From an uncultured Eubacteriales bacterium (GTDB lineage Bacteria > Bacillota > Clostridia > Christensenellales > CAG-138): a DNA stretch of 48,178 bases. The stretch lies in contig CADBYI010000007.1 of NCBI GenBank assembly GCA_902798825.1, positions 1 through 48,178 of the forward strand, given 5' to 3'. Both the position numbers and the translations under genes were made by a program. Below, in pieces: positions 1 to 8,694 of the stretch (position 1 is its first letter; every line of letters starts with the position of its first letter). The notes under the pieces were generated by a model. The model was not told where the DNA came from, did no database searches, and saw nothing but the letters and a program-made list of their open reading frames with translations.

Positions 1-574
1 GGTCCGCATGATCCAGAAGCCACTGCCTGCAGCCCCGGAACACGGGCGTGTCTCCCGCTTCCATCATATGATCGATGAAATCGTTGATCTTTTTTGTCTT
101 GATCCCGGCAAGATCATACCCAACGCTCATGTTGAACATGAAGCCGTTGGGGTCGCCCAGATGCCATAGCCGGGAGATGATCTTGATGACGACGTAGGCG
201 TTCACATACTCCGTGAAGGCCTGGGGCACGGTCAGCTCCGTGGACCATTCGCAGTTGTAGCCTTCGTCGTCCGCCTTGATACAGGGCCGGTTGATGCACC
301 TGGCCAGATCCTCGCCGTCCATCTTCTGGACCGTCTTGAGCTCGAAGAACCGGGCGCCGGTGAAGTATCCGGCGATGATGTTCTCACTAAGCTGGGTATT
401 GGGCCCGGCAGCAGGGCCGAAGGGGGTCTCGATCCGCCCGCCGAACAGGGGAAGCCCCGTCCGATCCGCCTCATATTTGGCGTGGACACCGAAGACGGTG
501 CCCTCCCGGGCGTACTCCGTCAACACACGATCGAGAAGCCGGTCAAAGGGAATGGGATTCATCCGTTCGCTCAT
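1..574 (-). CDS. ygfK: YgfK-like putative selenate reductase subunit, N-terminal part (cut by window edge)
   Basis: The first 191 residues of a protein beginning MSERMNPIPFDRLL are visible; the rest lies beyond the left edge. The stretch ETPFGPAAGPNTQLSENI followed by GARFFELKTVQ is the dihydropyrimidine-dehydrogenase-like TIM-barrel start of YgfK, an iron-sulfur flavoprotein of about 1000 residues. YgfK is often named a putative selenate reductase subunit, but in anaerobes it is tied to the selenium/molybdenum-hydroxylase purine degradation cluster. The ATG follows a GGAGG box and lies 21 bases after the ssnA stop, so the two are co-transcribed. The orthology call rests on the N-terminal sequence plus the neighbouring ssnA, ygeY and ygeW. 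Its redox centres and the downstream genes cannot be seen. Confidence 0.85.
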   Translation of the reverse strand, partial: MSERMNPIPFDRLLDRVLTEYAREGTVFGVHAKYEADRTGLPLFGGRIETPFGPAAGPNTQLSENIIAGYFTGARFFELKTVQKMDGEDLARCINRPCIKADDEGYNCEWSTELTVPQAFTEYVNAYVVIKIISRLWHLGDPNGFMFNMSVGYDLAGIKTKKINDFIDHMMEAGDTPVFRGCRQWLLDHAD

Positions 575-595
575 AGGTCATATCCTCCAGAAACT

Positions 596-1936
596 TTATC
601 CGTTATAGCTGTCGAGAGCCTTCCAAAGCCGGATGCTCTCCTCCATGGTGTGTGCGTTGATGGCCTCCTCGTCGATGCCCACCAGCTTCCGATCCTGCAT
701 GAGGATTTTTCCGGCGCACATGGTGAACTCGCACTGGCGGCCCGTCATGCCGAAGATCATATGGCCATCGATATTGTCGCCAGAGAAGGGGGAGAAGGGC
801 TTGTAGTCCATGACGATGATGTCCGCCGCATATCCCTCCTTCAGCTTGCCCAGCCGGTCGGGGAAGTATTTGGACGCGATGAGGGCGTTGTTTTCAAACA
901 GCATCTTCGTCACCTCGCCCCAGGCCACGTTGGGCATGCAGGCGTTGTGCCGCTGGATGATCAGGCTCACCTTGAGGGCTTCCAGCATATCGAAGGTATA
1001 GCTGTCGGTGCCCATGCCCACCAGGATGCCCTTTTCCATCATCTGACGGATGGGTGAGCAGCCCACGGCGTTGCCCATGTTGGATTCCGCGTTGTTGCAG
1101 ACCATGGTATGGGTGTCCCGGAGGATGTCCATCTCGCCGCTGTTCACATGGATGCAGTGGCCCAGCATGGTCTTTTCGCCCAATATGCCGTTGTTCAGAA
1201 GCCGGTTGACGGACCGGGTGCCATACTTCAGGGCGGAGTCATACACGTCGTTCAACCCCTCGGACACATGGATGTGGTAGCCCGTGCGGCCGTTGTTGGC
1301 CTTCTGCATCTTTTCAAAGGTCCTGTCCGAGATGGTGAACAGGGCGTGGCCGCCGAACATGGCGGCGATCATGGGATCGGGCTCCTTCTCGCAGTGAGTT
1401 ATGAAGTTGGCGTTCTCCTCGATGGCCTCGTCGCACTTCTTTTCTCCGTCCCGCTCGGACACCTCGTAGCATAAACAGGCCCGGATGCCCAGCTCCTTGG
1501 CCACCTTTTCGATTTCAAACAGGGAGCCGGAGATGGCTTTGTAGCTGGCGTGGTGGTCGAAGATGGTGGTGCAGCCGGTCTTGATGCCGTCGATGATGGT
1601 GGTATAGGCGCTGGCGCGGGTGCCCTCCAAGGTCAAATTCCTGTCGATGGCCCACCACTGGCCGTCCAGTATTTCATAGAAGTTAGTGGGATTAAAGCCT
1701 TTGATGGAAAGCCCCCTGGCAAGGGCGCTGTAGATATGGGAGTGTACGTTGATGAATGCGGGCATGATGACGCCCCCACGGGCGTCCACCCGCTGGGCGT
1801 CGGGATAGGCATTTTCCAGCTTGGAACGGGGCCCGACGGCCTGTATGTACCGTCCGTCCACCAGCACCGCGCCGTCCGCAAGGTAGGGATTGTCCCCGTC
1901 TCGGGTGATGACTTTTCCGTTGGTGATAAGAATCAT
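596..1936 (-). CDS. ssnA: SsnA family amidohydrolase
   Basis: 446 residues, the usual size of SsnA, a cytosolic metal-dependent amidohydrolase related to guanine deaminase and chlorohydrolases. Visible metal-site motifs are NVHSHIYSALARG (HxH near residue 65), YHIHVSEG, GHCIHVN and GMGTDSYTFD (last metal Asp). An N-terminal beta-sandwich (ITNGKVITRDGD) and a C-terminal GYAADIIVMD segment complete the composite fold. The ATG has an AAGGAGG box six bases upstream. It is the first gene of a leftward operon with ygfK. In anaerobes this pair belongs to the purine/urate catabolic cluster, where SsnA probably deaminates or opens a heterocyclic intermediate; the exact substrate is not known to me. 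Its leader contains a terminator-like hairpin, suggesting attenuation. Confidence 0.92.
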   Translation of the reverse strand: MILITNGKVITRDGDNPYLADGAVLVDGRYIQAVGPRSKLENAYPDAQRVDARGGVIMPAFINVHSHIYSALARGLSIKGFNPTNFYEILDGQWWAIDRNLTLEGTRASAYTTIIDGIKTGCTTIFDHHASYKAISGSLFEIEKVAKELGIRACLCYEVSERDGEKKCDEAIEENANFITHCEKEPDPMIAAMFGGHALFTISDRTFEKMQKANNGRTGYHIHVSEGLNDVYDSALKYGTRSVNRLLNNGILGEKTMLGHCIHVNSGEMDILRDTHTMVCNNAESNMGNAVGCSPIRQMMEKGILVGMGTDSYTFDMLEALKVSLIIQRHNACMPNVAWGEVTKMLFENNALIASKYFPDRLGKLKEGYAADIIVMDYKPFSPFSGDNIDGHMIFGMTGRQCEFTMCAGKILMQDRKLVGIDEEAINAHTMEESIRLWKALDSYNG

Positions 1937-1960
1937 GGCATACCTCCTTCAAACTGGGTC

Positions 1961-2005
1961 CTAATAAAACAGCGCGGGTCAAACACAAGGTTTGACAGCC
2001 CGCGC
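1961..2005 (-). terminator. Hairpin in the ssnA leader, possible attenuator
   Basis: A 13-bp stem (GCGCGGG plus TCAAAC against GTTTGA plus CCCGCGC, with a 3-base bulge and 5-base loop) lies in the 5' leader of ssnA. On the ssnA strand it is followed by TGTTTTATTAG, a modest U-tract, and ends about 25 bases before the ssnA ribosome binding site. It could be a leader terminator controlling ssnA-ygfK, or a terminator of a short upstream transcript. I could not match the upstream RNA to a known riboswitch class. Confidence 0.5.
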
Positions 2006-2123
2006 GCGAAGCACTCCCTTACAGCTGAAAGGATATAATTTTACATCCACAGTGTACCACAAGGACCTACAAAAAATCAAGACTTGCACCGGAAATCAAA
2101 AATTTATTTGGATACCTAAAAAA

Positions 2124-2167
2124 TATTTGCATATTTGCATTGCATTTCCCTGCAGGTGTGATATACT
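2124..2167 (+). promoter_or_regulatory. ygeY operon promoter with tandem TATTTGCA boxes
   Basis: A sigma-A-type promoter: TTGCAT (2140-2145), 16-bp spacer, TATACT (2162-2167), about 30 bases before the ygeY start. Two exact 8-bp copies of TATTTGCA (2124-2131 and 2132-2139) abut a third TTGCA that forms the -35 box. This arrangement suggests a regulator-binding site overlapping the -35 element in the region between the two divergent operons. Confidence 0.55.
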
Positions 2168-2197
2168 GCAAGTGAAAATATAGGTAGGAGGTTGCTT

Positions 2198-3574
2198 ATG
2201 GAGTACACGAAGATCAAAGAAGCGGCGCAGGCATATCTGCCGGCCATGACCAAGTTTCTCCGGGATCTGATCGCCATCCCCAGCGAGAGCTGCGAGGAAG
2301 AGGGCGTGGTGAAGCGCACCATCCAGGAAATGGAAGCGCTGGGCTTCGACAAGGCGGAGATCGACCCCGAGGGCAACGCCCTTGGCTGGATGGGCACCGG
2401 TGAAAAGATCATCGCCTTCGACGGGCACATCGACACCGTGGGCATCGGCAACATCGCCAACTGGGAGCACGATCCCTATGCGGGCTATGAGACCGACGAC
2501 ATCATCTACGGCCGCGGCGGCTCCGATCAGGAGGGCGGCGTGGTCTCCGCTGTCTACGGCGCCAAGATCATGAAGGATTTGAACCTCATCCCCGAGGGCT
2601 ACAAGATCCTGGTGGTGGCCTCCGTCCAGGAGGAGGATTGCGACGGCCTCTGCTGGCAGTACATCCATAAGGAAGACGGTATCACCCCCGAATTCGTGGT
2701 CTCCACCGAGCCCACCGACGGCGGCATCTATCGTGGCCATCGGGGCCGCATGGAGATCCGGGTGGACGTGCGCGGCGTCTCCTGCCACGGCTCCGCTCCC
2801 GAGCGCGGCGACAACGCCATCTATAAGATGGCCGACATTCTCCAGGACGTGCGCGCCCTCAACGAGAACACCGCCACCGACCAGGACGAGATCAAGGGTC
2901 TCGTTAAGATGCTGGACCCCAAGTACAATCCCGAGCACTATGAGGACGCCCGCTTCCTGGGCCGCGGCACAATCACCGCCTCTCAGATCTTCTACACCTC
3001 TCCGTCCCGCTGCGCCGTGGCCGACTCCTGCGCTGTGTCCCTGGACCGCCGCATGACCGCCGGCGAGACCTGGGACTCCTGCCTGGAGGAGATCCGCAAC
3101 CTTCCCGCCTGCAAGAAGTATGCTAAGGACGTGAAGGTCTCCATGTATATGTACGACCGTCCCGCCTGGACCGGCCTCAAGTATGAGACCGAGTGCTATT
3201 TCCCCACCTGGATCAACAAGGAGACCGCCGCCCACGTGCAGGCGCTGGCGGACGCCCACAAGGCCCTCTTCGGGGAGGAGCGCATCGGCAGCGAAAGCGC
3301 TATGCACCTTCGGCATCGTCCCCTCATCGACAAGTGGACCTTCTCCACCAACGGCGTGTCCATCCAGGGCCGCTACGGCATCCCCTGCGTAGGCTTTGGC
3401 CCCGGCGCCGAGTCCCAGGCCCATGCCCCCAACGAGATCACCTGGAAGCAGGATCTGGTCACCTGCGCTGCCCTCTATGCCGCTGTGCCCATGAACTATC
3501 ATCCCGAGAACGCCACCGGTGACGTGACCGTGTACCGGGCGGGGAAGACCGACACCAAGTTCGCCAACGATTGA
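2198..3574 (+). CDS. ygeY: YgeY family M20-type hydrolase (selenium metabolism-linked)
   Basis: 458 residues of the M20 metallo-amidohydrolase/peptidase family, which removes acyl or carbamoyl-type groups with two zinc ions. Metal-site motifs are [10 protein letters not shown] (HxD), [10 protein letters not shown] (bridging Asp), [11 protein letters not shown] (catalytic Glu pair), VSTEPTDGG and, near the C-terminus, AQAHAPNE (His). The RGHRGRMEI segment starts the lid/dimerisation domain. The ATG at 2198 is chosen because GGTAGGAGG lies six bases upstream; a TTG two codons earlier overlaps that box. It is the first gene of the rightward operon with ygeW and two PLP enzymes. In known clusters YgeY with YgeW is implicated in breaking down open-ring purine intermediates; the exact substrate is inferred, not visible. 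Confidence 0.92.
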   Translation: MEYTKIKEAAQAYLPAMTKFLRDLIAIPSESCEEEGVVKRTIQEMEALGFDKAEIDPEGNALGWMGTGEKIIAFDGHIDTVGIGNIANWEHDPYAGYETDDIIYGRGGSDQEGGVVSAVYGAKIMKDLNLIPEGYKILVVASVQEEDCDGLCWQYIHKEDGITPEFVVSTEPTDGGIYRGHRGRMEIRVDVRGVSCHGSAPERGDNAIYKMADILQDVRALNENTATDQDEIKGLVKMLDPKYNPEHYEDARFLGRGTITASQIFYTSPSRCAVADSCAVSLDRRMTAGETWDSCLEEIRNLPACKKYAKDVKVSMYMYDRPAWTGLKYETECYFPTWINKETAAHVQALADAHKALFGEERIGSESAMHLRHRPLIDKWTFSTNGVSIQGRYGIPCVGFGPGAESQAHAPNEITWKQDLVTCAALYAAVPMNYHPENATGDVTVYRAGKTDTKFAND

Positions 3575-3609
3575 TCGAGTCCACCAAATACATTCATACA
3601 GGAGGTCCT

Positions 3610-4824
3610 ATGAGCAACGTCAAGAAGTATACCGACAAACTGAACCAGCTGAAGTTCGACAACATGTACAATGGCGACTTTTTCCTGACCTGGGAAAAGA
3701 CCGATGACGAGATCGCGGCGGTGTTCACCGTGGCCGACGCCCTTCGTCACCTTCGGGAGAACAACATCTCCACCAAGATCTTCGATTCGGGCCTGGGCAT
3801 CTCCCTGTTCCGCGACAACTCCACCCGCACTCGTTTCTCCTTCGCCTCCGCCTGCAATCTGCTGGGCATCGAGGTCCAGGACCTGGACGAAGGCAAGAGC
3901 CAGATCGCCCATGGCGAAACCGTTCGGGAGACCGCCAACATGATCTCCTTCATGGCCGACGTCATCGGCATCCGGGACGACATGTACATCGGCAAGGGCA
4001 ACACCTATATGCACAACGTGGTGAACGCCGTCACAGAGGGCAACAAGGCCGGCGTGCTGGAGCAGAAGCCCACGTTGGTCAACCTCCAGTGCGACATCGA
4101 CCATCCCACCCAGTGCATGGCGGATATGCTCCACTGCATCCATACCCTGGGCGGCAGCGATGATCTGGACGAGGCGATCAAGAACCTCAAGGGCAAGAAA
4201 GTGGCCATGACCTGGGCCTACAGCCCCTCCTACGGCAAGCCCCTGTCCGTGCCCCAGGGCGTGGCGGGCCTGTTCACTCGGTTCGGTATGGACGTGACCC
4301 TCGCTTATCCCGAGGGCTATGAGATCATGGACGACGTGGTGAAGGTGGCGGAGGAGAACTGCCAAAAGTCCGGCGCCAAGTTCACCATCACCCACGACAT
4401 GAAGGAAGCCTTCAAGGACGCCGACATCGTCTACCCCAAGTCCTGGGCCCCCTTCAAGGCCATGGAGGAGCGCACCGAGCTCTATGGGAACGGCGACCTC
4501 GAGGGCATCAAGGCCCTTGAAAAACGGCTGCTGGCCCAGAACGCGGAGCACAAGAATTGGGAGTGCACCGAGGAGATGATGAAGCTCACGAAGGATGGCA
4601 AGGCCCTGTATCTCCACTGCCTGCCCGCGGACATCACCGATGTTTCCTGCGAGGCCGGCGAGGTGGCCGCCTCCGTCTTCGATCGCTATCGTGATCCCCT
4701 CTACAAGCAGGCCTCCTTCAAGCCCTACATCATCGCGGCCATGATCTTCCTTGCGAAGGTGAAGGACCCCGCGGCCAAGCTCCTGGAGCTGGAGCAGAAG
4801 AACACGCCCCGTTGGAACGCCTAA
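3610..4824 (+). CDS. ygeW: Knotted carbamoyltransferase YgeW
   Basis: 404 residues, matching the YgeW family of aspartate/ornithine transcarbamoylase-like enzymes that carry a C-terminal knot. The carbamoyl-phosphate site is seen as FRDNSTRTRFSFASA (the S-T-R-T-R motif), then HPTQCMADMLH and HCLPADITDV. YgeW lacks a settled substrate, but in purine-degrading anaerobes it is thought to act on a ureido intermediate and to yield carbamoyl phosphate, which carbamate kinase could use for ATP. The ATG follows GGAGGTCCT; it is 35 bases after ygeY stops. The gene lies between ygeY and two PLP enzymes and shares their strand and codon use. Confidence 0.93.
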   Translation: MSNVKKYTDKLNQLKFDNMYNGDFFLTWEKTDDEIAAVFTVADALRHLRENNISTKIFDSGLGISLFRDNSTRTRFSFASACNLLGIEVQDLDEGKSQIAHGETVRETANMISFMADVIGIRDDMYIGKGNTYMHNVVNAVTEGNKAGVLEQKPTLVNLQCDIDHPTQCMADMLHCIHTLGGSDDLDEAIKNLKGKKVAMTWAYSPSYGKPLSVPQGVAGLFTRFGMDVTLAYPEGYEIMDDVVKVAEENCQKSGAKFTITHDMKEAFKDADIVYPKSWAPFKAMEERTELYGNGDLEGIKALEKRLLAQNAEHKNWECTEEMMKLTKDGKALYLHCLPADITDVSCEAGEVAASVFDRYRDPLYKQASFKPYIIAAMIFLAKVKDPAAKLLELEQKNTPRWNA

Positions 4825-4847
4825 TATTTCTGAAAGGAAACAAAAAT

Positions 4848-6320
4848 ATGATCGATCTTACCATCCATCCGGAAGCACTGGAAAGAAACATCGAAGTCGC
4901 CCGCAAGAACCACATCATCCTGCCCACCTTCGAGCAGATGAAGCACCCCGAGCTGGTGCCCGAGAAGGTGAAGGAAGCGTTGAAGAACGTGGGCCTTTGG
5001 GACGTAAACCCCCTGAACCTGTTCCGCATCACCTGGCACAATGAGCCCGTCATGAACGGCGGCCAGTACGGCCCCGTGAACTTCATCGAGCTGCCCAGCT
5101 CCCTGACCGGCGTCAAGGCCCGGATCATCTGCCTCATCGGCAAGTGGTTCCCCACGGGCTGCCACAAGGTTGGTGCCTCCTACGGCTGTCTGGTGCCCCG
5201 TCTCGTCACCGGCCAGTTCGACGCCACCTATAACAAGGCCGTCTGGCCCTCCACCGGCAACTACTGCCGGGGCGGCGCCTTCAACAGCAAGCTCCTGGCC
5301 TGCGAGAGCGTGGCCATCCTGCCCGCCGAGATGAGCAAAGAACGGTTCGACTGGCTTTCCAAGATCGCCGGCGAAGTCATCGCCACCCCCGGCTGCGAGA
5401 GCAACGTGAAGGAGATCTTCGACAAGACCTGGGAGCTTCGCCGCACCCGGGACGACGTGGTCATCTTCAACCAGTTCGAGGAGATGGGCAACTGCATCTG
5501 GCATTATCAGGTCACCGGCAACGCCATCGCCGAGGCCTTCGAGAGCATCAAGGGCGAGGGCGATCGTTTGGCGGGCGCCTGCTTCACCAGCGGTTCCGCC
5601 GGCACCATGAGCGCGGGCGATCTGTTGAAGGAGAAATACCCCCATCTGAAGCTGGCTGTGGGCGAAGCCCTCCAGTGCCCCACGCTCCTTGAGAACGGGT
5701 TCGGCGGCCACCGGATCGAAGGCATCGGCGACAAGCACGTGCCCTGGATTCACAATGTGAAGAACACCGACATGGTCATCGACATCGACGACGACGATTC
5801 CCAGAACCTGCTCAGGCTCTTCAACAGCCCCGAGGGCAAGAAGTATCTGGTGGAGCAGGCCGGCGTTCCCGCCGAAACCGTGGAGCAGCTGTCCCTCATG
5901 GGCATCTCCGGCATCGCCAACATGCTTTGCTGCATCAAGATGGCCAAGTACTACGAGCTCACCGAGCACGACGTGGTGGCCACCGTCTGCACCGACTCCG
6001 CCATCATGTACGAGAGCCGCATCCAGGAGCTCAACGAGCAGCAGGGCGCTTACAGCGAGATGGCCGCGGCCTATGACTTCGCCCGCCACCTCCAGGGCGT
6101 CCGCACCGATGCCATGCTGGAGCTCTCCTATCAGGATCGCAAGCGCGTCCACAACCTGAAGTACTACACCTGGGTGGAGCAGCAGGGCAAGACCTTCGAG
6201 GAGATCAACCAGCAGTGGTACGATGAGCATTACTGGACCGATATGCACGAGCAGGCGGCAGATCTGGACAAGCTCATCAACGAGTTCAACGAGAAGACCG
6301 GCGTGTTGGCCGAGCTGTAA
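4848..6320 (+). CDS. Fold-type II PLP-dependent enzyme, about 490 residues, function unassigned
   Basis: 490 residues. The segment CHKVGASYGCLVPRLVTG carries the probable PLP Lys, followed by WPSTGNYCRGGAF, which resembles the substrate/cofactor Asn loop of the tryptophan-synthase-beta/cysteine-synthase family. FTSGSAGTMSAGD resembles a phosphate-binding glycine loop. It is about 90 residues longer than YgeX (diaminopropionate ammonia-lyase, about 400 residues) and does not look like it. The ATG follows AAAGGAAA and lies 23 bases after ygeW. Position directly after ygeW suggests it processes an amino-acid product of purine ring breakdown, perhaps by ammonia elimination; this is inference. Confidence 0.75.
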   Translation: MIDLTIHPEALERNIEVARKNHIILPTFEQMKHPELVPEKVKEALKNVGLWDVNPLNLFRITWHNEPVMNGGQYGPVNFIELPSSLTGVKARIICLIGKWFPTGCHKVGASYGCLVPRLVTGQFDATYNKAVWPSTGNYCRGGAFNSKLLACESVAILPAEMSKERFDWLSKIAGEVIATPGCESNVKEIFDKTWELRRTRDDVVIFNQFEEMGNCIWHYQVTGNAIAEAFESIKGEGDRLAGACFTSGSAGTMSAGDLLKEKYPHLKLAVGEALQCPTLLENGFGGHRIEGIGDKHVPWIHNVKNTDMVIDIDDDDSQNLLRLFNSPEGKKYLVEQAGVPAETVEQLSLMGISGIANMLCCIKMAKYYELTEHDVVATVCTDSAIMYESRIQELNEQQGAYSEMAAAYDFARHLQGVRTDAMLELSYQDRKRVHNLKYYTWVEQQGKTFEEINQQWYDEHYWTDMHEQAADLDKLINEFNEKTGVLAEL

Positions 6321-6325
6321 GGGCC

Positions 6326-7564
6326 ATGAAGCGGGTTTTAGGCTATCGCTGCACCATCTGCGGTCGGGAATTCTCCTTCGAGCCGGAGCGGTACACCTGC
6401 CCCCACTGTGGGGAAAAGGGTATCCTGGACATCGTCTATGACTACGGTGAGGTGAAGAAGGTCCTGACCAGGGAGACTCTGGCAGCGAATCGGGACAACA
6501 GCATGTGGCGGTACCGGGCCCTCATGCCCGTGGCGGACACCACGGACGTGAGCCGGTTCCTCCGCATCGGCTGGTCGCCCCTCTACGAATCTAAAAAGCT
6601 CCGGGACCTGCTGGGGCTCAAGGCTCTCTATATCAAGGACGACGGCATCAACCCGACGGCCTCTCTGAAGGATCGCGCTTCCGGCGTGGCCGTAGCGAAG
6701 GCCATCGAGCTGGGGTATGACACCATCTCCTGTTCCTCCACCGGCAATGCGGCCTCCTCCTGCGCGGGGAGCGCCGCCCGGATGGGCCTCAAGGCGGTCA
6801 TCTTCGTACCCAAGCGGGCACCCCAGGGGAAGGTGGCCCAGCTCATGATCTTCGGCGCCCGCCTGGTGGTGGTGGACGGGGACTATGAGCAGACCTTCGA
6901 GCTCAGCCGCGCCGCCATCGAGAAATACGGCTGGTACAACCGGAACGCGGGCATCAACCCCGTCATGAGCGAGGGCAAGAAGACCGTGGCCATGGAGATA
7001 GCCGAGCAGCTGAACTTCCAGGTCACCGACTGGGTGGCCTGCTCCGTAGGCGACGGCTGCACCATCGGCGGCGTCTATACCGGCTTCAAGGATCTCTACG
7101 AGCTGGGCATCATCGACCGGATCCCCCGCATTATGGGCGTCCAGTCCACGGGCTGCTGTCCCTTCGTCAACGCGGACAAGGTGCCCGGCCACGAGCTGGT
7201 GCCCACCCCCGAGGAGACGCTGGCCGACTCCATCTCCGTGGGCGTGCCCCGGAACCCGAAGAAGGCTCAGCGGGCGGTGTATGCTTCCGACGGCCGCTGG
7301 ATCGCCGTCAGCGACGAGGACATTCTGAACGCCATGCGGCTGTTGGGTCAGAACGAAGGCGTGTTTTCCGAGCCTGCCGGGGCCACGGCCACCGCGGGCG
7401 TCAAAGCGGCCATCGAGCAGGGCATCATCCGTTCGAATGAGACCGTCACCGTCATCAGCACGGGCAGCGGCCTCAAGGATACGGCCAACGCCCTGAAGGC
7501 CGCCGGAAAACCATATATTTGTGCGCCATCTCTGGACGCCCTGGAAAAAAGTGGTATACTCTAA
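6326..7564 (+). CDS. Threonine synthase-like PLP enzyme with N-terminal zinc ribbon
   Basis: 412 residues. An N-terminal zinc ribbon has CTIC (about residues 10-13) and CPHC (about 29-32), as in many archaeal/clostridial threonine synthases. The PLP Lys is in PTASLKDRASG; SSTGNAASSCAG is the Asn loop; CSVGDGCTIGG is the phosphate loop. By homology it would convert O-phosphohomoserine to threonine, but its place in the ygeY-ygeW operon, five bases after another PLP gene, suggests a catabolic lyase or transferase acting on a diamino or hydroxy-amino acid. The start is poorly separated from an AAGGG box, so translational coupling to the previous gene is likely. No hom or thrB gene is nearby. Confidence 0.75.
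   Translation: MKRVLGYRCTICGREFSFEPERYTCPHCGEKGILDIVYDYGEVKKVLTRETLAANRDNSMWRYRALMPVADTTDVSRFLRIGWSPLYESKKLRDLLGLKALYIKDDGINPTASLKDRASGVAVAKAIELGYDTISCSSTGNAASSCAGSAARMGLKAVIFVPKRAPQGKVAQLMIFGARLVVVDGDYEQTFELSRAAIEKYGWYNRNAGINPVMSEGKKTVAMEIAEQLNFQVTDWVACSVGDGCTIGGVYTGFKDLYELGIIDRIPRIMGVQSTGCCPFVNADKVPGHELVPTPEETLADSISVGVPRNPKKAQRAVYASDGRWIAVSDEDILNAMRLLGQNEGVFSEPAGATATAGVKAAIEQGIIRSNETVTVISTGSGLKDTANALKAAGKPYICAPSLDALEKSGIL
7532..7560 (+). promoter_or_regulatory. Possible sigma-A promoter for serC-serA
   Basis: CTGGAC (7532-7537), 17-bp spacer and TATACT (7555-7560) sit inside the last codons of the preceding PLP gene, 35 bases before serC. This would let serC-serA be transcribed apart from the purine-type operon. 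The -35 box is weak. Confidence 0.4.
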
Positions 7565-7594
7565 CTGGAATCAAAATAAATAGGAGGTTTATTC

Positions 7595-8683
7595 ATGAAA
7601 TACGGTCGTGTGTATAACTTTTCCGCCGGTCCCGCCATCATGCCGGAGCCTGTCCTGGAGGAGATCCGGGATGAGATGATGAACTACCGCGGCAGCGGCA
7701 TGTGCGTCATGGAAATGTCCCATCGGTCCAAGGTCTATCAGCAGATCATCGACGAGGCCGAGGCAGACCTTCGGACGTTGATGAACATTCCCGACAACTA
7801 CAAGGTGCTCTTCATGCAGGGCGGCGCCACCCTCCAGTTCTCCGCCATCCCCATGAACCTGTGCAAGAACGGCGTGTTCGACTACATCGTCACCGGTTCT
7901 TGGTCCAAGAAGGCCGCTGCCGAAGCCAAGAAGTATGGCAAGGTGAACGTGGTCGCCTCCAGCGAGGACAAGAACTTCTCCTACATCCCCGATGTGTCCG
8001 ATCTGCCCATCGACGACGATGCGGACTATGTCTACATCTGCGAGAACGAGACCATCTACGGCACCACCTATCAGCAGCTGCCCAACACCAAGGGCAAGAT
8101 CCTGGTGTCCGACCAGAGCTCCATGTTCCTTTCCAAGCCCTGCAACGTGGCGGATTACGGCCTTATCTACGGCGGCGTCCAGAAGAACGTGGGTCCTGCG
8201 GGCCTGGCTATCGTGATCATCCGCGAGGATCTGATCCGCGAGGATATCGATCCCAAGACCCCCATCTATCTGCGCTACGACACCCATTCCAAGAACGGCA
8301 GCATGTACAACACTCCCAACTGCTGGGCCATCTACGTCTGCGGCAAGGTCTTCAAGTACCTGCTGAACAACGGCGGTCTCGAGGCTATGGCCAAGAAGAA
8401 CGAAGCCAAGGCCAAGGTCATGTACGACTTCCTGGATGCTTCCAAGATGTTCTACGGCACCGTGGAGAAGAAGGATCGCTCCCTCATGAACATCCCCTTC
8501 ATCACCGGCGACAAGGACAAGGATGCTGCTGTGGTGGCGGCCACCAAGGCGGCCGGGTTCGATAACCTGAAGGGCCACAAGAGCGTGGGCGGCCTGCGCG
8601 CCTCCATCTACAACGCCATGCCCATCGAGGGCGTGGAGGCTCTGGTGGAATTCCTGAAGAAGTACGAAGCGGAAAACGCATAA
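7595..8683 (+). CDS. serC: Phosphoserine aminotransferase
   Basis: 362 residues, the normal length of SerC, a class V aminotransferase that transfers an amino group from glutamate to 3-phosphohydroxypyruvate in serine synthesis. The N-terminus YNFSAGPAIMPEPVLEE and MEMSHRSKVYQ are SerC signatures. FMQGGATLQF binds the PLP phosphate and GGVQKNVGPAG contains the Schiff-base Lys. The ATG has TAGGAGG eight bases upstream. serA follows after 11 bases, so the two form an operon for the first two steps of serine synthesis. No serB is adjacent. Confidence 0.95.
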   Translation: MKYGRVYNFSAGPAIMPEPVLEEIRDEMMNYRGSGMCVMEMSHRSKVYQQIIDEAEADLRTLMNIPDNYKVLFMQGGATLQFSAIPMNLCKNGVFDYIVTGSWSKKAAAEAKKYGKVNVVASSEDKNFSYIPDVSDLPIDDDADYVYICENETIYGTTYQQLPNTKGKILVSDQSSMFLSKPCNVADYGLIYGGVQKNVGPAGLAIVIIREDLIREDIDPKTPIYLRYDTHSKNGSMYNTPNCWAIYVCGKVFKYLLNNGGLEAMAKKNEAKAKVMYDFLDASKMFYGTVEKKDRSLMNIPFITGDKDKDAAVVAATKAAGFDNLKGHKSVGGLRASIYNAMPIEGVEALVEFLKKYEAENA

Positions 8684-8694
8684 GGAGGAGCATC

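Noticed and set aside
2096..3502. A 468-codon minus-strand frame opposite ygeY
   Set aside because: Shadow of ygeY with no recognisable protein features; it also runs through the promoter region.
4821..6248. A 475-codon minus-strand frame opposite the 490-residue PLP enzyme
   Set aside because: Leu/Val/Gly/His-rich composition typical of antisense shadows in GC-rich genes; the plus strand encodes a clear PLP fold.
6326..7564. Ordinary threonine synthase (thrC) assignment
   Set aside because: The fold fits, but the catabolic operon context and lack of hom/thrB nearby make the biosynthetic name unsafe; left as threonine synthase-like.
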